The notes: generated by a model not told the origin, from the letters alone. A stretch of DNA of 37,600 nucleotides from Planctomycetaceae bacterium (GCA_031278315.1 JAITKS010000347.1:1-37600), one strand, 5' to 3'; numbered from the stretch's first letter, positions 18,776 through 29,210 are shown. Translations and numbers: made by a program.

Positions 18776-20560
18776 TTATTTGGCATATTCTGTTACGCCA
18801 AGCGATTCGGCGTTAAATCCTGGACCAAGTTCGGTTAATTCACGTATTCGAATAATTTTAGCAGGCTTATCAATCTCCGACGCATCTAACCAAACCTCTA
18901 ATCGTACCGCCGGCGACTTCTCGTCAAAACGACCTATCACATTCGCCCGAAATACCGCACCCTGCGTGCAAAAATAAGGTTCAAGCCGTTTCAATAATTC
19001 AAAATCTGTAACTATTCCATGCGTATAAATCCAAAACGGATACTTCATGTCATCTTCCGGTATTTTCGTCATATCCGATTCACGTGCTGAAATTATCTCA
19101 TCAATAATATCTGATAGTTGTAATACTGTCTCACTATCCGTTGTCTCTCCGATATTCTTTTGATTTAGAAAAATCTCAAGTACCGGCCGCGATGCCTGAT
19201 TGATATTTATTCGACCAATCGGAGGTGTATCTGAAACGGTTAAATTATCGTAAAGCTCGGGTAAATATTTTGCCATCTCGGTAGGGTCAGTTGAAAAAGG
19301 CGAAACAATCGATCCCGCCGAATTGCTGCCAGATGCCGAATTACTAGAATTACTACCCGCACTGCTGCTATTACTATTACTACTACTGCCTGTACCGCTG
19401 CCGCCCGAAGACGAATTAACATTGCCGCTATTGCTAGACACCGTACCCGTATTACTACTTGTTGGTTGTATAAGTTCAAGCAGAGATTTTATAGTTGCAG
19501 TACTACTTGAACCAGAACCTGAGCCAGAACCTGAACCTGAACTTGAATTTGAACTAGCAGCAGCACCGCTTGAATTTGATACGTTTTCTGTTCCTCCTGA
19601 ACTTTGTTCACGAATCGCAATAATATAGTCAACCCAAGTTTGATCGCTTAATCTCGATTCAAGTTGAGTTCTTAAATCTTCAATATCTTCCTGATTGATA
19701 TTTATTTTCGCCTCACCGTTTGGGCTGCGGTTTGATTCACGGCTATCAAGAGTCAACAACGAAACAAGACCTAAAGGCAACTCACCTGTTTCTATATTTA
19801 ATTCGCTCAATACGGATTCATCAGGTTCGCCTTCGTCTAAAATACCGTTACGGTTCCAATCAACTCCGTAAAGTAGTTTCGGCGTTATTCCTTTGACTAA
19901 CAATAACTCATCAATCGAGTCTGGAATTTTATTTTGCGTATAATACGGCGGTTCGAGTGCAGCGTAATATTCGTCTTCGGCACCGTACTCGCGAGGTTCA
20001 GAATCTTCGTCGCACCAATCTAAAATTGAATCTGCTATTTCCTCTGTCATTCCGGGCAATTGTAATAAAATATTCCGACCGAGTCCGGGATAAATTTGAT
20101 CAATCTGAATTAACCAACGAAGATTCAACTTGCTCGATTCGTCTTCAAGACCATATCTGAAATCATCACCAGCTAAATAACCTTCCGCAGATATTCTTGG
20201 AACAACAATTGAAAAACGTCCTATATTCATTGGGTCGTTAGCGAATTGTGTACGGACAGATAATCCTGCGTCTGAACCGTTCATTGCAATTGAGCCGTCT
20301 GTAACGATGTGTCCGCAAAATTCATTTTCATTATCGTAAATACCGCCGTATTCGGTAATTGTTGTGTCATCGTTCATTAAGAAAAATCGAAGATATTCAA
20401 CACCGCTCTCCGCAATGAGTCGAACCTGACGCTGCCGGAGCGACTGATTCACTCCGCGCTTTTCTGATAACATAAAACGCGAATACGCTAAAACTGATAA
20501 CGACAAAATCGTTATCACAATCAATACAATAACTAAAATTACACCGCGATTTTTAGACAT
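18776..20560 (-). CDS. Type II secretion GspK-like minor pseudopilin with Ser/Gly/Asn-rich low-complexity insert
   Basis: MSKNRGVILVIVLIVITILSLSVLAYSRFM pilin-like N-terminus, helix-hairpin-helix-like segments LPGMTEEIADSILDWCDEDSEPRE; GGAGATTTTA upstream of ATG at 20560. Confidence 0.75.
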   Translation of the reverse strand: MSKNRGVILVIVLIVITILSLSVLAYSRFMLSEKRGVNQSLRQRQVRLIAESGVEYLRFFLMNDDTTITEYGGIYDNENEFCGHIVTDGSIAMNGSDAGLSVRTQFANDPMNIGRFSIVVPRISAEGYLAGDDFRYGLEDESSKLNLRWLIQIDQIYPGLGRNILLQLPGMTEEIADSILDWCDEDSEPREYGAEDEYYAALEPPYYTQNKIPDSIDELLLVKGITPKLLYGVDWNRNGILDEGEPDESVLSELNIETGELPLGLVSLLTLDSRESNRSPNGEAKININQEDIEDLRTQLESRLSDQTWVDYIIAIREQSSGGTENVSNSSGAAASSNSSSGSGSGSGSGSSSTATIKSLLELIQPTSSNTGTVSSNSGNVNSSSGGSGTGSSSNSNSSSAGSNSSNSASGSNSAGSIVSPFSTDPTEMAKYLPELYDNLTVSDTPPIGRININQASRPVLEIFLNQKNIGETTDSETVLQLSDIIDEIISARESDMTKIPEDDMKYPFWIYTHGIVTDFELLKRLEPYFCTQGAVFRANVIGRFDEKSPAVRLEVWLDASEIDKPAKIIRIRELTELGPGFNAESLGVTEYAK

Positions 20561-21005
20561 TAAAATCTCCTTTATAAATTCAGAAAATAACAATGATAAA
20601 TTAAACACGATGAATTATTCTCTGACAACAATTAAAAAATTAGCCTCATAGAGATACAAGACTCTATAGAAACTGTCCGGTTTTATTTTTTGTAACGAAA
20701 AAAGAACAAACGAAAAAATTTGCCGAGACGCAATGCTTTGTGTTTCGACAATTCTTTTCTTGTCGAGTTCTTTTAATTTATAATACACTGTTTATACTTT
20801 TTGGACAATAGCATAATATTTACGGACAATAATTGAATTTCGATATTCTGTACATTGTATTTTTTTATGTTACATTATTTCTGTTTTAATAATTTAATCG
20901 ATTTGTGTGATAGCCGGATATGATTTATTAACTGTTTATACTTATTTTTTCCGGCATATAAGTAAGCGTGCGGTAATTTTTTTATATTATTTTTCGATAC
21001 AAAAA

Positions 21006-21389
21006 ATGCGTATTATTGGAATAGGTACTGACATAATCGAATGTGACCGAATCAGCCGGATGCTGCAGCGTCATCTGAATAGTTTTGTACGAATGGTATT
21101 CACTGATACAGAAAATAAATATTGTTCTGAACATAAGAATTCAAACCAACATTATGCCGGCAGATGGGCAGCAAAAGAGGCGGTGATGAAAGCATTGGGA
21201 ACGGGATGGATTACTGGTTTAACATGGACAGATATTGAAATCATAAATCAAATCGGCGGCAAACCAATAATAAAGTTACATAACGGCGCAACGCAAATTG
21301 CCGATAGTCTTGGTATCGATGAAATTCAAATAAGTATAACTCATTGTGAATCGCACGCTGTAGCTTTTGCAATTGCAGTAGGCGAATAA
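21006..21389 (+). CDS. acpS: Holo-[acyl-carrier-protein] synthase
   Basis: MRIIGIGTDIIECDRISRML... FTDTENKYC... HYAGRWAAKEAVMKALGTG... ISITHCESHAVAFAI. Confidence 0.95.
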   Translation: MRIIGIGTDIIECDRISRMLQRHLNSFVRMVFTDTENKYCSEHKNSNQHYAGRWAAKEAVMKALGTGWITGLTWTDIEIINQIGGKPIIKLHNGATQIADSLGIDEIQISITHCESHAVAFAIAVGE

Positions 21390-21432
21390 TATATTTTATT
21401 CTTATTGGGAAATTCTAAAAAATAATTTTATG

Positions 21433-21643
21433 GTAATATATCAATGGAATATTTGTTTCAAATTTTTGGAGTTGGTTATGAATTTTAAAAAAACAAAACC
21501 TTATTACCTTATTATTGAAAAATGATTTTTTAATAAGGTAATAAGGTTTGTATGTGATGGTCTTATTGGCTAATAAGGTTGAAAATAAGGTTAGTTAAAA
21601 ATGAAATTTTGAAACCTTTGATAAAATTTCACTGGTATATTAC
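21433..21643. repeat. Family-1-type termini around a different hairpin cargo (element D)
   Basis: GTAATATATCAATGGAATATTTG ... AAATTTCACTGGTATATTAC; internal 19-bp perfect inverted repeat 21496-21514/21531-21549. Confidence 0.65.
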
Positions 21644-21652
21644 TAATATTAT

Positions 21653-23278
21653 TTAGATAGACTTTATACTTGTAGGACGTTTTCCTAATTTAACTTTTAT
21701 TTTTTTGATTTCACCATTTCGTATTAACTCAATCGTTTCTGTTTTTCCTGCACTTGATAAAACAGTTAGATGCGATAAGTGTATATGATCTTTTATTTCT
21801 ATATCTCCCCATTTTATTAAGATGTCTCCTCGTTTTATGCCTGCATCTCTTGCTGGTGAGAACGGCGTGAAATCTCGTACTAGTACACCTTTGGGAATAT
21901 CCCATCCCATTGATTGCGCGAAATCTTCCGTTGTTGAAGTCATAATAATTCCTAGCCATCCGTGTTCGACCATACCGTTTTCACGTATTTCAGTGTAAAC
22001 ATGTTTTGCTAACATACTCGGTATCGCAAAGCCGATTCCTTGATTTCCGCCGTTTTGCGAAAAAATTGTCGTGTTGATTCCAATCAATTCACCGTTTAAG
22101 TTCACCAACGGACCGCCGCTGTTACCCGGATTAATTGCCGCATCGGTTTGTAACATCTCATGTGAACGAGAACCGTTCAAATTCGGATTATATCTTTCTG
22201 TTGCGCTAATTATTCCCGAAGTTACCGTGTTACCTAATCCGAATGGATTACCTATTGCAATAACTTGTTCGCCTACATTTATCTTTTGACTGTCGCCCCA
22301 CTCTATGCACAGCGAGCGGGGTAAATCTACACGCAGCACAGCAAGATCAGTATCCAAATCGTAACCTATGATTTCAACATCGTTTGTAATTTGACCATCG
22401 CTGAATTGAACCGATAACAATCTCGCCTTATTTATTACATGTTGATTTGTCAATATATAAGATTTAGAATCTTTAGAATCAACTATTACACCAGTCCCAA
22501 GACCTACTCCAACCATAAATTCACCGCGGCGGGATTGAGTATAAACACGAATCGAAACAACACACGGCGTAACTTTCTTGACTACCCAAGGAAGACGCTG
22601 TTCCGGCGTGCCTATATCAACAAGCAACTTGCGAGCAGCTTCGGCTTTCGCACGTTCTACGCCGCGATTGACAGAATAAACTATATTCTCGGCATACCGC
22701 GGCGTTATCCAAGCTGCTATTATCAAACCGATTACTAACAAAAATAAAAATTTAATTGAAAGATCATCCCGCAATCTTTTCGTATTATTTGTTGATCGTT
22801 TAGTATCGTTTGTTTTCTGATTATCGGTATTGACTCTAGTATCGGCAACGAGAAAGAATTGATTCGGATGTTGTTGGTTATTATTCGCAAAAGGTTGAGT
22901 AAAAGGTTGAGATTGTAATTGAGATTGTGATTGAGATATTGGTATTGATGTTGTTTGCAATGGTGTCGATGAAGAAAATAAAATGTCATTATTAGGATGA
23001 CTAATCGTTGACGGCGTTGATGACGGCGTTGTTGACTGAGTTGGTTGTTGTGTATCGGAGTTAAGTTCGTTAGAATGTTCCGATTGTTTATCGGGTTTGG
23101 CTGACGATGTTGACGATTCGGGTGAAGATAAAACGGAATTAACTGTTGGTGTAGTAGTTTCGGGGATATTATTCAAATCGTTTGTAATTGGATTTGATGA
23201 TAATTTATCCGTTAATTGATCTGCTAATGATTGGTCTGGATTTAAGCCGATATTTAGTTTTATGTCTTGTTTATCCAT
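21653..23278 (-). CDS. HtrA/DegP-like membrane-anchored serine protease with one PDZ domain
   Basis: Ser/Thr/Gln-rich N-terminus, TM FLFLLVIGLIIAAWI, NQHVIN, DLDTDLAVLRV, QTDAAINPGNSGGPLVNLNGELIGINT, PDZ region. Confidence 0.93.
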   Translation of the reverse strand: MDKQDIKLNIGLNPDQSLADQLTDKLSSNPITNDLNNIPETTTPTVNSVLSSPESSTSSAKPDKQSEHSNELNSDTQQPTQSTTPSSTPSTISHPNNDILFSSSTPLQTTSIPISQSQSQLQSQPFTQPFANNNQQHPNQFFLVADTRVNTDNQKTNDTKRSTNNTKRLRDDLSIKFLFLLVIGLIIAAWITPRYAENIVYSVNRGVERAKAEAARKLLVDIGTPEQRLPWVVKKVTPCVVSIRVYTQSRRGEFMVGVGLGTGVIVDSKDSKSYILTNQHVINKARLLSVQFSDGQITNDVEIIGYDLDTDLAVLRVDLPRSLCIEWGDSQKINVGEQVIAIGNPFGLGNTVTSGIISATERYNPNLNGSRSHEMLQTDAAINPGNSGGPLVNLNGELIGINTTIFSQNGGNQGIGFAIPSMLAKHVYTEIRENGMVEHGWLGIIMTSTTEDFAQSMGWDIPKGVLVRDFTPFSPARDAGIKRGDILIKWGDIEIKDHIHLSHLTVLSSAGKTETIELIRNGEIKKIKVKLGKRPTSIKSI

Positions 23279-23343
23279 AAATATTTATTGTATTGTTGAG
23301 CGGTCTTTTTTTGGGGAAGACAGCGCAGTTTGTTTTATGTTGA

Positions 23344-23455
23344 CGCATCTTACTACGGATTTCGGCGATACAAATTCGTGAAAGGCTGATTTTCCGGTAA
23401 TAATCAGGCAGTGTGAGCCGGCATTCAAGTAAGAGCAGTTGAAAGTAATGGTAAT
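23344..23455 (+). repeat. Copy of the ribosomal-spacer repeat outside the cluster (opposite strand)
   Basis: CTTACTACGGATTTCGGCGATACAAATTCG...GCTGATT/AATCAGGC...AAGTAAGAGCAGTTGAAA. Confidence 0.6.
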
Positions 23456-23935
23456 CGAGTTTACGTTTGTAGGATTACCGTTTAAAAATTAAAAATTTTT
23501 TTGCGTGTTTCGTTGATATAAGTTTGACAAGTCCGCAATTATAATATCAAAATAAATTAGCACAACACGAGTTTAGTGTTTTAGTTTGTACTATAATTTT
23601 CAGCGGGTTTTAAGTGTTATTATTTTAGTTTTTTGGTTTGAGCTGTTTTGTTTATTTATTGGAGCGGGTTGATATATTGCAAAAATAAACCTTTATTCTT
23701 TTGCCGGCTCTGTACGCATGGTAATTGATAAAAAAATAATTATAGTATTTCTACAACAATATATTTTGTAATATTTTTGTGAATCATTCCGTATTTATAA
23801 TTTTGTTTTTTCGGCAAGACAGCCGGCGGCGGTAAATTGAAATTTAGTGTGCGGTTAGTTGAAGGTTTTATTTAGATAATTTAAGCAAAGTAATCAAAAG
23901 TTATTGAAATTAAAGTTGTACGAGCGGTTTAATAT

Positions 23936-25918
23936 ATGTTATTAAAAATGATTAAGTCTAATATCGGCGATAAGATTTATTCGAGGTTGCCTGATTTTTT
24001 TGAAGTATTAATATTATTTTTTGTTTTTTGCGTATTGGGAGGCACGCCGATACCGGATGTGAATGAGCCGTATTATATTGGTAAGGCGATTCATTTTTGG
24101 AATCCTGATTGGGTGTTGGATGATACGTTTCTTGAATCGCGTGATTCTCATTTAACGTTTTATTTTCTTTTTGGTTGGTTTTCGTTTTTTTTATCGCCGT
24201 ATTGGATGGCGGTAACAGGGCGATTTTTAACTTGGTTTCTTTTAGCGTTAGCGTGGAGGCGGTTATGTTTTACGATTTTACGAGTACGATGGGTATCGGT
24301 TCCGTGCGGTCTTGCGATGGCTTATTATGTTTCGGGATTTAACATGGCGGGTGAGTGGATTATTGGCGGTGTAGAGGGCAAGTCATTTGCGTTTCCGTTT
24401 GTTTTATTTGGGATTGCGGAGTTGGTGCGGGGGCGTTGGGACCGCGTGTGGATTTTTTTAGGAATTGCATCTGCGTTTCATGTGTTGGTTGGGGGATGGT
24501 CGGTGATTGCGGTTATTATTGTGCATATTTTGTGTAGGAAGCGTCCGAATTATCATTACATGATTATAGGAGGATTAGCCGCATTACCAGGGATGATTCC
24601 AGGACTGCTTTTAGATTACGGAACTGTTGGAGACATCGTTCAAGAATCGCATCGAATTTATGTTTTCGAGCGTTTGAGTCATCATCTTGTTCCGTATAAA
24701 TTTATGTGGACTCGGATTCTGCGGTTTCTATTATTAACGATTTTGTGGATAACTTGTTGTCGATTTATGCCGCATGGCAGCGGGAGGCAAAGACGATTTG
24801 ATTTTTTCGTTTGGGGAACAATTATTATTTCTTTGATCGGGTTTATTTTGGCATATACCGTGCAATCGAGTGAATCTATATCGGCGACTGTTTTACGGTT
24901 TTATTGGTTTAGGATGTCTGATGTTGCTGTACCGATGGGGGTAGCGATAGGGGCAATGTTTAGATTATTGAGATTAACTAATCTGTTGAGACATAATGCG
25001 TTTCGTTTGCCGACCGTGTGTGAATTGATAATTGCGGTAACGGTTTCGGTTATGATATTTCTAATTGCTGATTATTTATTATTCGGCGGTATGATGTTTT
25101 CTTGGACGGTTGAATCGGACATTGCGGTTGCGTGGTGTATTTCTGTTTTAATATGCCGATTGATCTTGTATTTGATTAACGAATGTAAAATTGAAAAGAG
25201 AATATTGAGTTTTATTGATTCATCTAATTTGGTAGTGAGAATCGGAAGGATAACTCAAAGAGACGGCGAGCATTCAGGTTTTTCAATTGGCAAAATTGCA
25301 AAGGGTGAGGAGTATGCAAGTATAAGTAATTTGAAAATTTGGAAAGGTGTTATTTATGTAGTGATTTTAATTTATGCGCCGTTTGTGGTTTTTATGGATT
25401 TAGCTGATTCAAGAACGCGATTTTCGTTTCCAAAATCTGAATCGAAAGTACCGATGCAGGCGTACAAGTGGCGCGAAGTGTGTAATTGGATTGCGGACGA
25501 ATCGAATACATCAAGGTTATCTAAATTTTTTATTCCGTATGACAGTGTAACATTTAAGTGGTATGCGAATCGCAGTAATGTTGCGGTGTGGAAAGAAGTA
25601 CCGCAAGATGCAAAATCGTTAATTCAGTGGGCGGAATCGATAGAAGAGTTATATGGAATTTCAAAAAGAATGAGTAATTCGGAAAGTCATAATGGCCGTA
25701 ATGGTAAAAATTCAGAATTGATTTTAAACAAGATATCGAAAAAACCATTTGCTCAAATGTTATCTCAAAAGACTCCAGAGGAAATGAGAGTTTTACAAGA
25801 AAAATATAAATTTAATTATATTCTTGCGCCTTTGTTACCGGACATATCGAAGCGTTTCGGATATAAAATAGTTTATAAAAATTCAGAATATTGTGTCTAT
25901 AAAGTTGAAAATAAATAG
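23936..25918 (+). CDS. Large multi-pass membrane protein of unknown function
   Basis: Many hydrophobic helices; GGTPIPDVNEPYYIGKAIHFWNPDW; resembles planctomycete membrane proteins (family assignment not verified). Confidence 0.75.
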   Translation: MLLKMIKSNIGDKIYSRLPDFFEVLILFFVFCVLGGTPIPDVNEPYYIGKAIHFWNPDWVLDDTFLESRDSHLTFYFLFGWFSFFLSPYWMAVTGRFLTWFLLALAWRRLCFTILRVRWVSVPCGLAMAYYVSGFNMAGEWIIGGVEGKSFAFPFVLFGIAELVRGRWDRVWIFLGIASAFHVLVGGWSVIAVIIVHILCRKRPNYHYMIIGGLAALPGMIPGLLLDYGTVGDIVQESHRIYVFERLSHHLVPYKFMWTRILRFLLLTILWITCCRFMPHGSGRQRRFDFFVWGTIIISLIGFILAYTVQSSESISATVLRFYWFRMSDVAVPMGVAIGAMFRLLRLTNLLRHNAFRLPTVCELIIAVTVSVMIFLIADYLLFGGMMFSWTVESDIAVAWCISVLICRLILYLINECKIEKRILSFIDSSNLVVRIGRITQRDGEHSGFSIGKIAKGEEYASISNLKIWKGVIYVVILIYAPFVVFMDLADSRTRFSFPKSESKVPMQAYKWREVCNWIADESNTSRLSKFFIPYDSVTFKWYANRSNVAVWKEVPQDAKSLIQWAESIEELYGISKRMSNSESHNGRNGKNSELILNKISKKPFAQMLSQKTPEEMRVLQEKYKFNYILAPLLPDISKRFGYKIVYKNSEYCVYKVENK

Positions 25919-26134
25919 GACTCTTAAAAATATGCCGGATTACTTTACGGAATAATATTGACATCGATTTAATGGGGTTACTTGAATCGTCATTTAATTT
26001 ATGTATGATATTTAATTATTGTGGACTGTTTGATTTTTTTGATTATGTCGAATTGAAAAAAATTACGGTCTTTTGACAAACGGATATGAAACGTTAAAAA
26101 CAAAATTTAACAAGGTTTTAGGAATAAAAAAAGT

Positions 26135-26485
26135 ATGAGTGAGTTTCCTTTCAGTGTAGAGAGTATTTTGGAGCAGTGCGGCGGTAATGCGGCGGTAGCT
26201 TTAGAGGTTTTGAAGGAACTAATGAATCAAGTACCTGCTGACGAAACCGAGATGCAAAGCGGTTTTGATAGTAATACGCTAATAACAACGAGTAAAGCTG
26301 CTCACAGATTAAAGGGAACAGCAGGTGTTTTGGGAGCAGATAAGTTACATGCTCTATGTGCAGCTCTAGAAATCGCTGCGAAAGAAGAACGTTTTGATGA
26401 CGCAAAGAAAATCTTTGACGAATTAAAAACGGAATCAAAACGGTGTATTGATTATGTTCCTATTGTGCAGCAAAAATTACAATAG
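26135..26485 (+). CDS. Hpt (histidine phosphotransfer) domain protein
   Basis: AAHRLKGTAGVLGADKLHALCAALE matches the Hpt HxxKG motif. Confidence 0.88.
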   Translation: MSEFPFSVESILEQCGGNAAVALEVLKELMNQVPADETEMQSGFDSNTLITTSKAAHRLKGTAGVLGADKLHALCAALEIAAKEERFDDAKKIFDELKTESKRCIDYVPIVQQKLQ

Positions 26486-26547
26486 AGGACAATTGTATCA
26501 GTGGATTTTATTTAATTTAAAATTCAAGATTTAAGATTTAAGATTTA

Positions 26548-26716
26548 GTAATATATCAGTGGAATAATTGTTTTTCAAATTTTTTGTAATTTCTAAACAC
26601 GAAAAAGAGCTAACTATCAAGAAGTCCCGCTAGGGACTTAACAGGTATGTGATTGATAATTTAAAATTCGTAAACAACCAAAAAAACGAAAAAAAATTAT
26701 TCCACTGATATATTAC
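26548..26716. repeat. MITE-like element, family 1 copy B (single short module)
   Basis: GTAATATATCAGTGGAATAATTG ... AATTATTCCACTGATATATTAC; one AAGTCCCGCTAGGGACTT module. Confidence 0.75.
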
Positions 26717-26747
26717 AAATCTTAAATTTTGAATCTTAAATCTTGAA

Positions 26748-27020
26748 TTATGCCCCATCATCTTTTGTATTTTTTTGTTTTTCTTTATCAAGTTCTTTTT
26801 GAATGTCGGGGGGCAATTTTATTCCGTCCATGCGGTTATTTTTGTAATTCCATGTCGATTTGATTTGATCGATGGTAGGATTAATTGCGCTATATCTTTC
26901 ATATCCATTAAATTGTACTCCAGTGATTATAGCATTTGTGAAATCAGTACCTGTTAAATCAACACTTTCAAATTTACAATTAGATAAATTTTGATTAGAC
27001 CTTTTCTCTAACTTGATCAC
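26748..27020 (-). CDS. Short pentapeptide-repeat protein, GTG start
   Basis: NLSNCKFESVDLTGTDFTNAIITGVQFNG; start codon GTG at 27020-27018. Confidence 0.55.
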   Translation of the reverse strand: MIKLEKRSNQNLSNCKFESVDLTGTDFTNAIITGVQFNGYERYSAINPTIDQIKSTWNYKNNRMDGIKLPPDIQKELDKEKQKNTKDDGA

Positions 27021-27120
27021 GGCAAATTAAATAAGCAAAATGAGCAAGTGAAATAATAAGTCTTTTCAATTTTTTTAGGAATTACTATTTGGTTAGAGAA
27101 AAGGTCTATTATTCCTAACG

Positions 27121-27264
27121 ATAACTTCTAAAAATTAATATTAGGAGGAATGAAGGCGTCTTGTCTGTACTTTTTTTGTACGAAAAACGCCTAAATATGC
27201 GGTCGAGATGACCGCGTTCCTTCTAACAATAAATTTTTACATTAGGTTTAGGTTTTTAGAAATT
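27121..27264 (+). repeat. Family 2 MITE-like repeat, copy 1
   Basis: ACTTCTAAAAATTAATATTAGGAGGAATGAAGGCGTC...GCGGTCGAGATGACCGCGTTCCTTCTAACAATAAATTTTTACATTAGG...TTTTTAGAAATT. Confidence 0.75.
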
Positions 27265-27874
27265 AACTGACGGTTACTGACTGATTTTTTGAATCAAATA
27301 AACGTTGAACATATTTTGCTAGGATATCTGTTTCGATATTTACTTTATCTCCGATTTGACGGATTCCTAAAGTTGTTTCTTTTAACGTGTATGGAATTAG
27401 CGCAACACTAAATAAATCGCTTTCACATTTTACAAGTGTTAAACTTACTCCATCGACAGTAACCGATCCTTTCGATGCCGTTTGAATAGATAAATCTTTC
27501 GGTATTTTGAAATAATAATCTTTCCAATCGCCTAAATCTTCAACTCGAACCAACTCGCCTTGACCGTCAATATGTCCCGAAACAAAATGACCTCCGAGCC
27601 GCTCGCCAATCATTAACGATCTCTCAAGATTAACACGGCTGCCGACAATCAATTCACCAAGATTGGTTCGCAATAGAGTTTCGGGGCCAACTTGAAATTC
27701 AAATCTATTGTCTGTCTTATTTATTACCGTCAAACAACATCCATTGACCGCAACGCTGTCAGAAATATCAACTGACATTCCAACTAACTCATCCTCAACT
27801 TCAAGCCGGCAGCCGACACCTTCTATCGTTACATTTGATACCCGCCCTAAAGCCTCAACTATTCCAGAAAACAT
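27263..27874 (-). CDS. ribE: Riboflavin synthase alpha subunit
   Basis: MFSGIVEALGRV... VNGCCLTV... NLERSLMIGERLGGHFVSGHIDGQG... VDGVSLTLV. Confidence 0.96.
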   Translation of the reverse strand: MFSGIVEALGRVSNVTIEGVGCRLEVEDELVGMSVDISDSVAVNGCCLTVINKTDNRFEFQVGPETLLRTNLGELIVGSRVNLERSLMIGERLGGHFVSGHIDGQGELVRVEDLGDWKDYYFKIPKDLSIQTASKGSVTVDGVSLTLVKCESDLFSVALIPYTLKETTLGIRQIGDKVNIETDILAKYVQRLFDSKNQSVTVS

Positions 27875-27985
27875 AAATCACTCTCTCACTATCTTTCTAA
27901 ACTTAAATTATTTTTCATTAGATCGAAATAAAAAAATGTAATCTTTCACTGATATACTAAATATATTTCGTTGAAATATTACTTT

Positions 27986-28480
27986 TCATTTTATTCCGCT
28001 TGGAATTATTCCGCTTGGAAAAGTAAAACCGATTTGCAAAGCCAATTGTCCCCATTCACATTTGAATGGAATCATTATCGGATGCGAATTTTGCGGAAAA
28101 TGAAGTCTGCAATTTTCACCGTATAGAACATTCGGTAATGTTATACTTAGCGAATATTGTGCTAACTTTGCTTTCGCTCCGCCGCATACAATATTAGTAA
28201 TTTCCCCAACGGCATCCATGACGTCATCGTTTACGTCGTTTAGATCGGGGTCAATTAACATTGTTGCGGCAGCTTTTACAGCTACACTAACAGACATCGA
28301 AAGAACAATCGTTCCAATGCCTTTTCCGCTAATCCCGACAATACCGCTAACCGGATGTAATGCCTGATTGTTTTCCATCAGTCCAAGACCAAGCCGTTCA
28401 ATGCGACAACCAAGTTGTGTCGTAAAGGCTTCTTCAAGCCCTGCTATTACAGGGTTAATATAGTCAATATCGATAGTCAT
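27986..28480 (-). CDS. CheX-like chemotaxis phosphatase-family protein
   Basis: DVMDAVGEITNIVCGGAKAKLAQYSLSITLPNVLYG. Confidence 0.85.
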   Translation of the reverse strand: MTIDIDYINPVIAGLEEAFTTQLGCRIERLGLGLMENNQALHPVSGIVGISGKGIGTIVLSMSVSVAVKAAATMLIDPDLNDVNDDVMDAVGEITNIVCGGAKAKLAQYSLSITLPNVLYGENCRLHFPQNSHPIMIPFKCEWGQLALQIGFTFPSGIIPSGIK

Positions 28481-28548
28481 AATAATCTCCTTTCAAATAT
28501 CAGAAACCGGCACAAAATTAATTTCTACTTACAATCGGGTATGTTTAC

Positions 28549-28668
28549 TACTCGTAACTCGTAATATGAATTTCTGTTGTACAAAGCCGTATTCATATTT
28601 ATTCAAAGTCAGCACCGCAATAAGTAAGCAGACAGCTGACAAAAATACACGTGAGAGCAGTTGAAATG
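28549..28668 (+). repeat. Copy of the ribosomal-spacer repeat upstream of the PTPS gene
   Basis: ACTCGTAACTCGTAATATGAATTTCTG...GTCAGC/GCTGAC...GTGAGAGCAGTTGAAA. Confidence 0.55.
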
Positions 28669-28846
28669 TCCATATAATTCACATATCCCGAACTCAAATA
28701 TTCAGCAGTACAACAATTTCAACTCTCATACAAAGAATTTTTTTTACACCGCCGAAAGTTAAGGCAACATTATGACTCTTTTTTTAATTTGGTCAACAGA
28801 GGACAAAACACAAATTTCAGAATAAAAAAAACACAAAAAATAAAAA

Positions 28847-28925
28847 AGTGGTTAGTGAGTAGTGGTGAGTGATTTGAACTTATAATCCGTGATAATTTCC
28901 GCATGCGAACTAACCACTAACCACT
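28847..28925 (-). repeat. Short inverted-repeat element (CCGCATGCG core), copy 1
   Basis: AGTGGTTAGTGAGTAGTGGTGAGTGATT...AATCCGTGATAATTTCCGCATGCGAACTAACCACTAACCACT. Confidence 0.6.
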
Positions 28926-29210
28926 ATCCTGTAAATCCTGTCAAAAAAAATTCAACTGATATATTACAAAAAAATTTTATGACTGAATACCGTATATTGC
29001 AAAATAAAAACATAAACTTAAAATGAGTTTAACATACGTATCGTATTATGAATTTCGGTTTTCGTTTTAGACAAATATTTCATTGATATATTACCGAAAT
29101 TTAACATACAAACAGTTTAAATAATATTTATGGACATCTCTAATAATTATTTTTTTATTGTCGTTGCGAACATAAAAATTATTAGAGATATTGTTAAATT
29201 TTCCCTTTAA

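Noticed and set aside
19323-19628. Plus-strand ORF 101 aa (LEPEPEPEPEPELEFEL)
   Set aside because: Antisense to the low-complexity linker of the GspK-like gene; composition explained by the repeat
22735-22989. Minus ORF 84 aa rich in Asn/Leu/His
   Set aside because: Alternative frame of the low-complexity HtrA N-terminus
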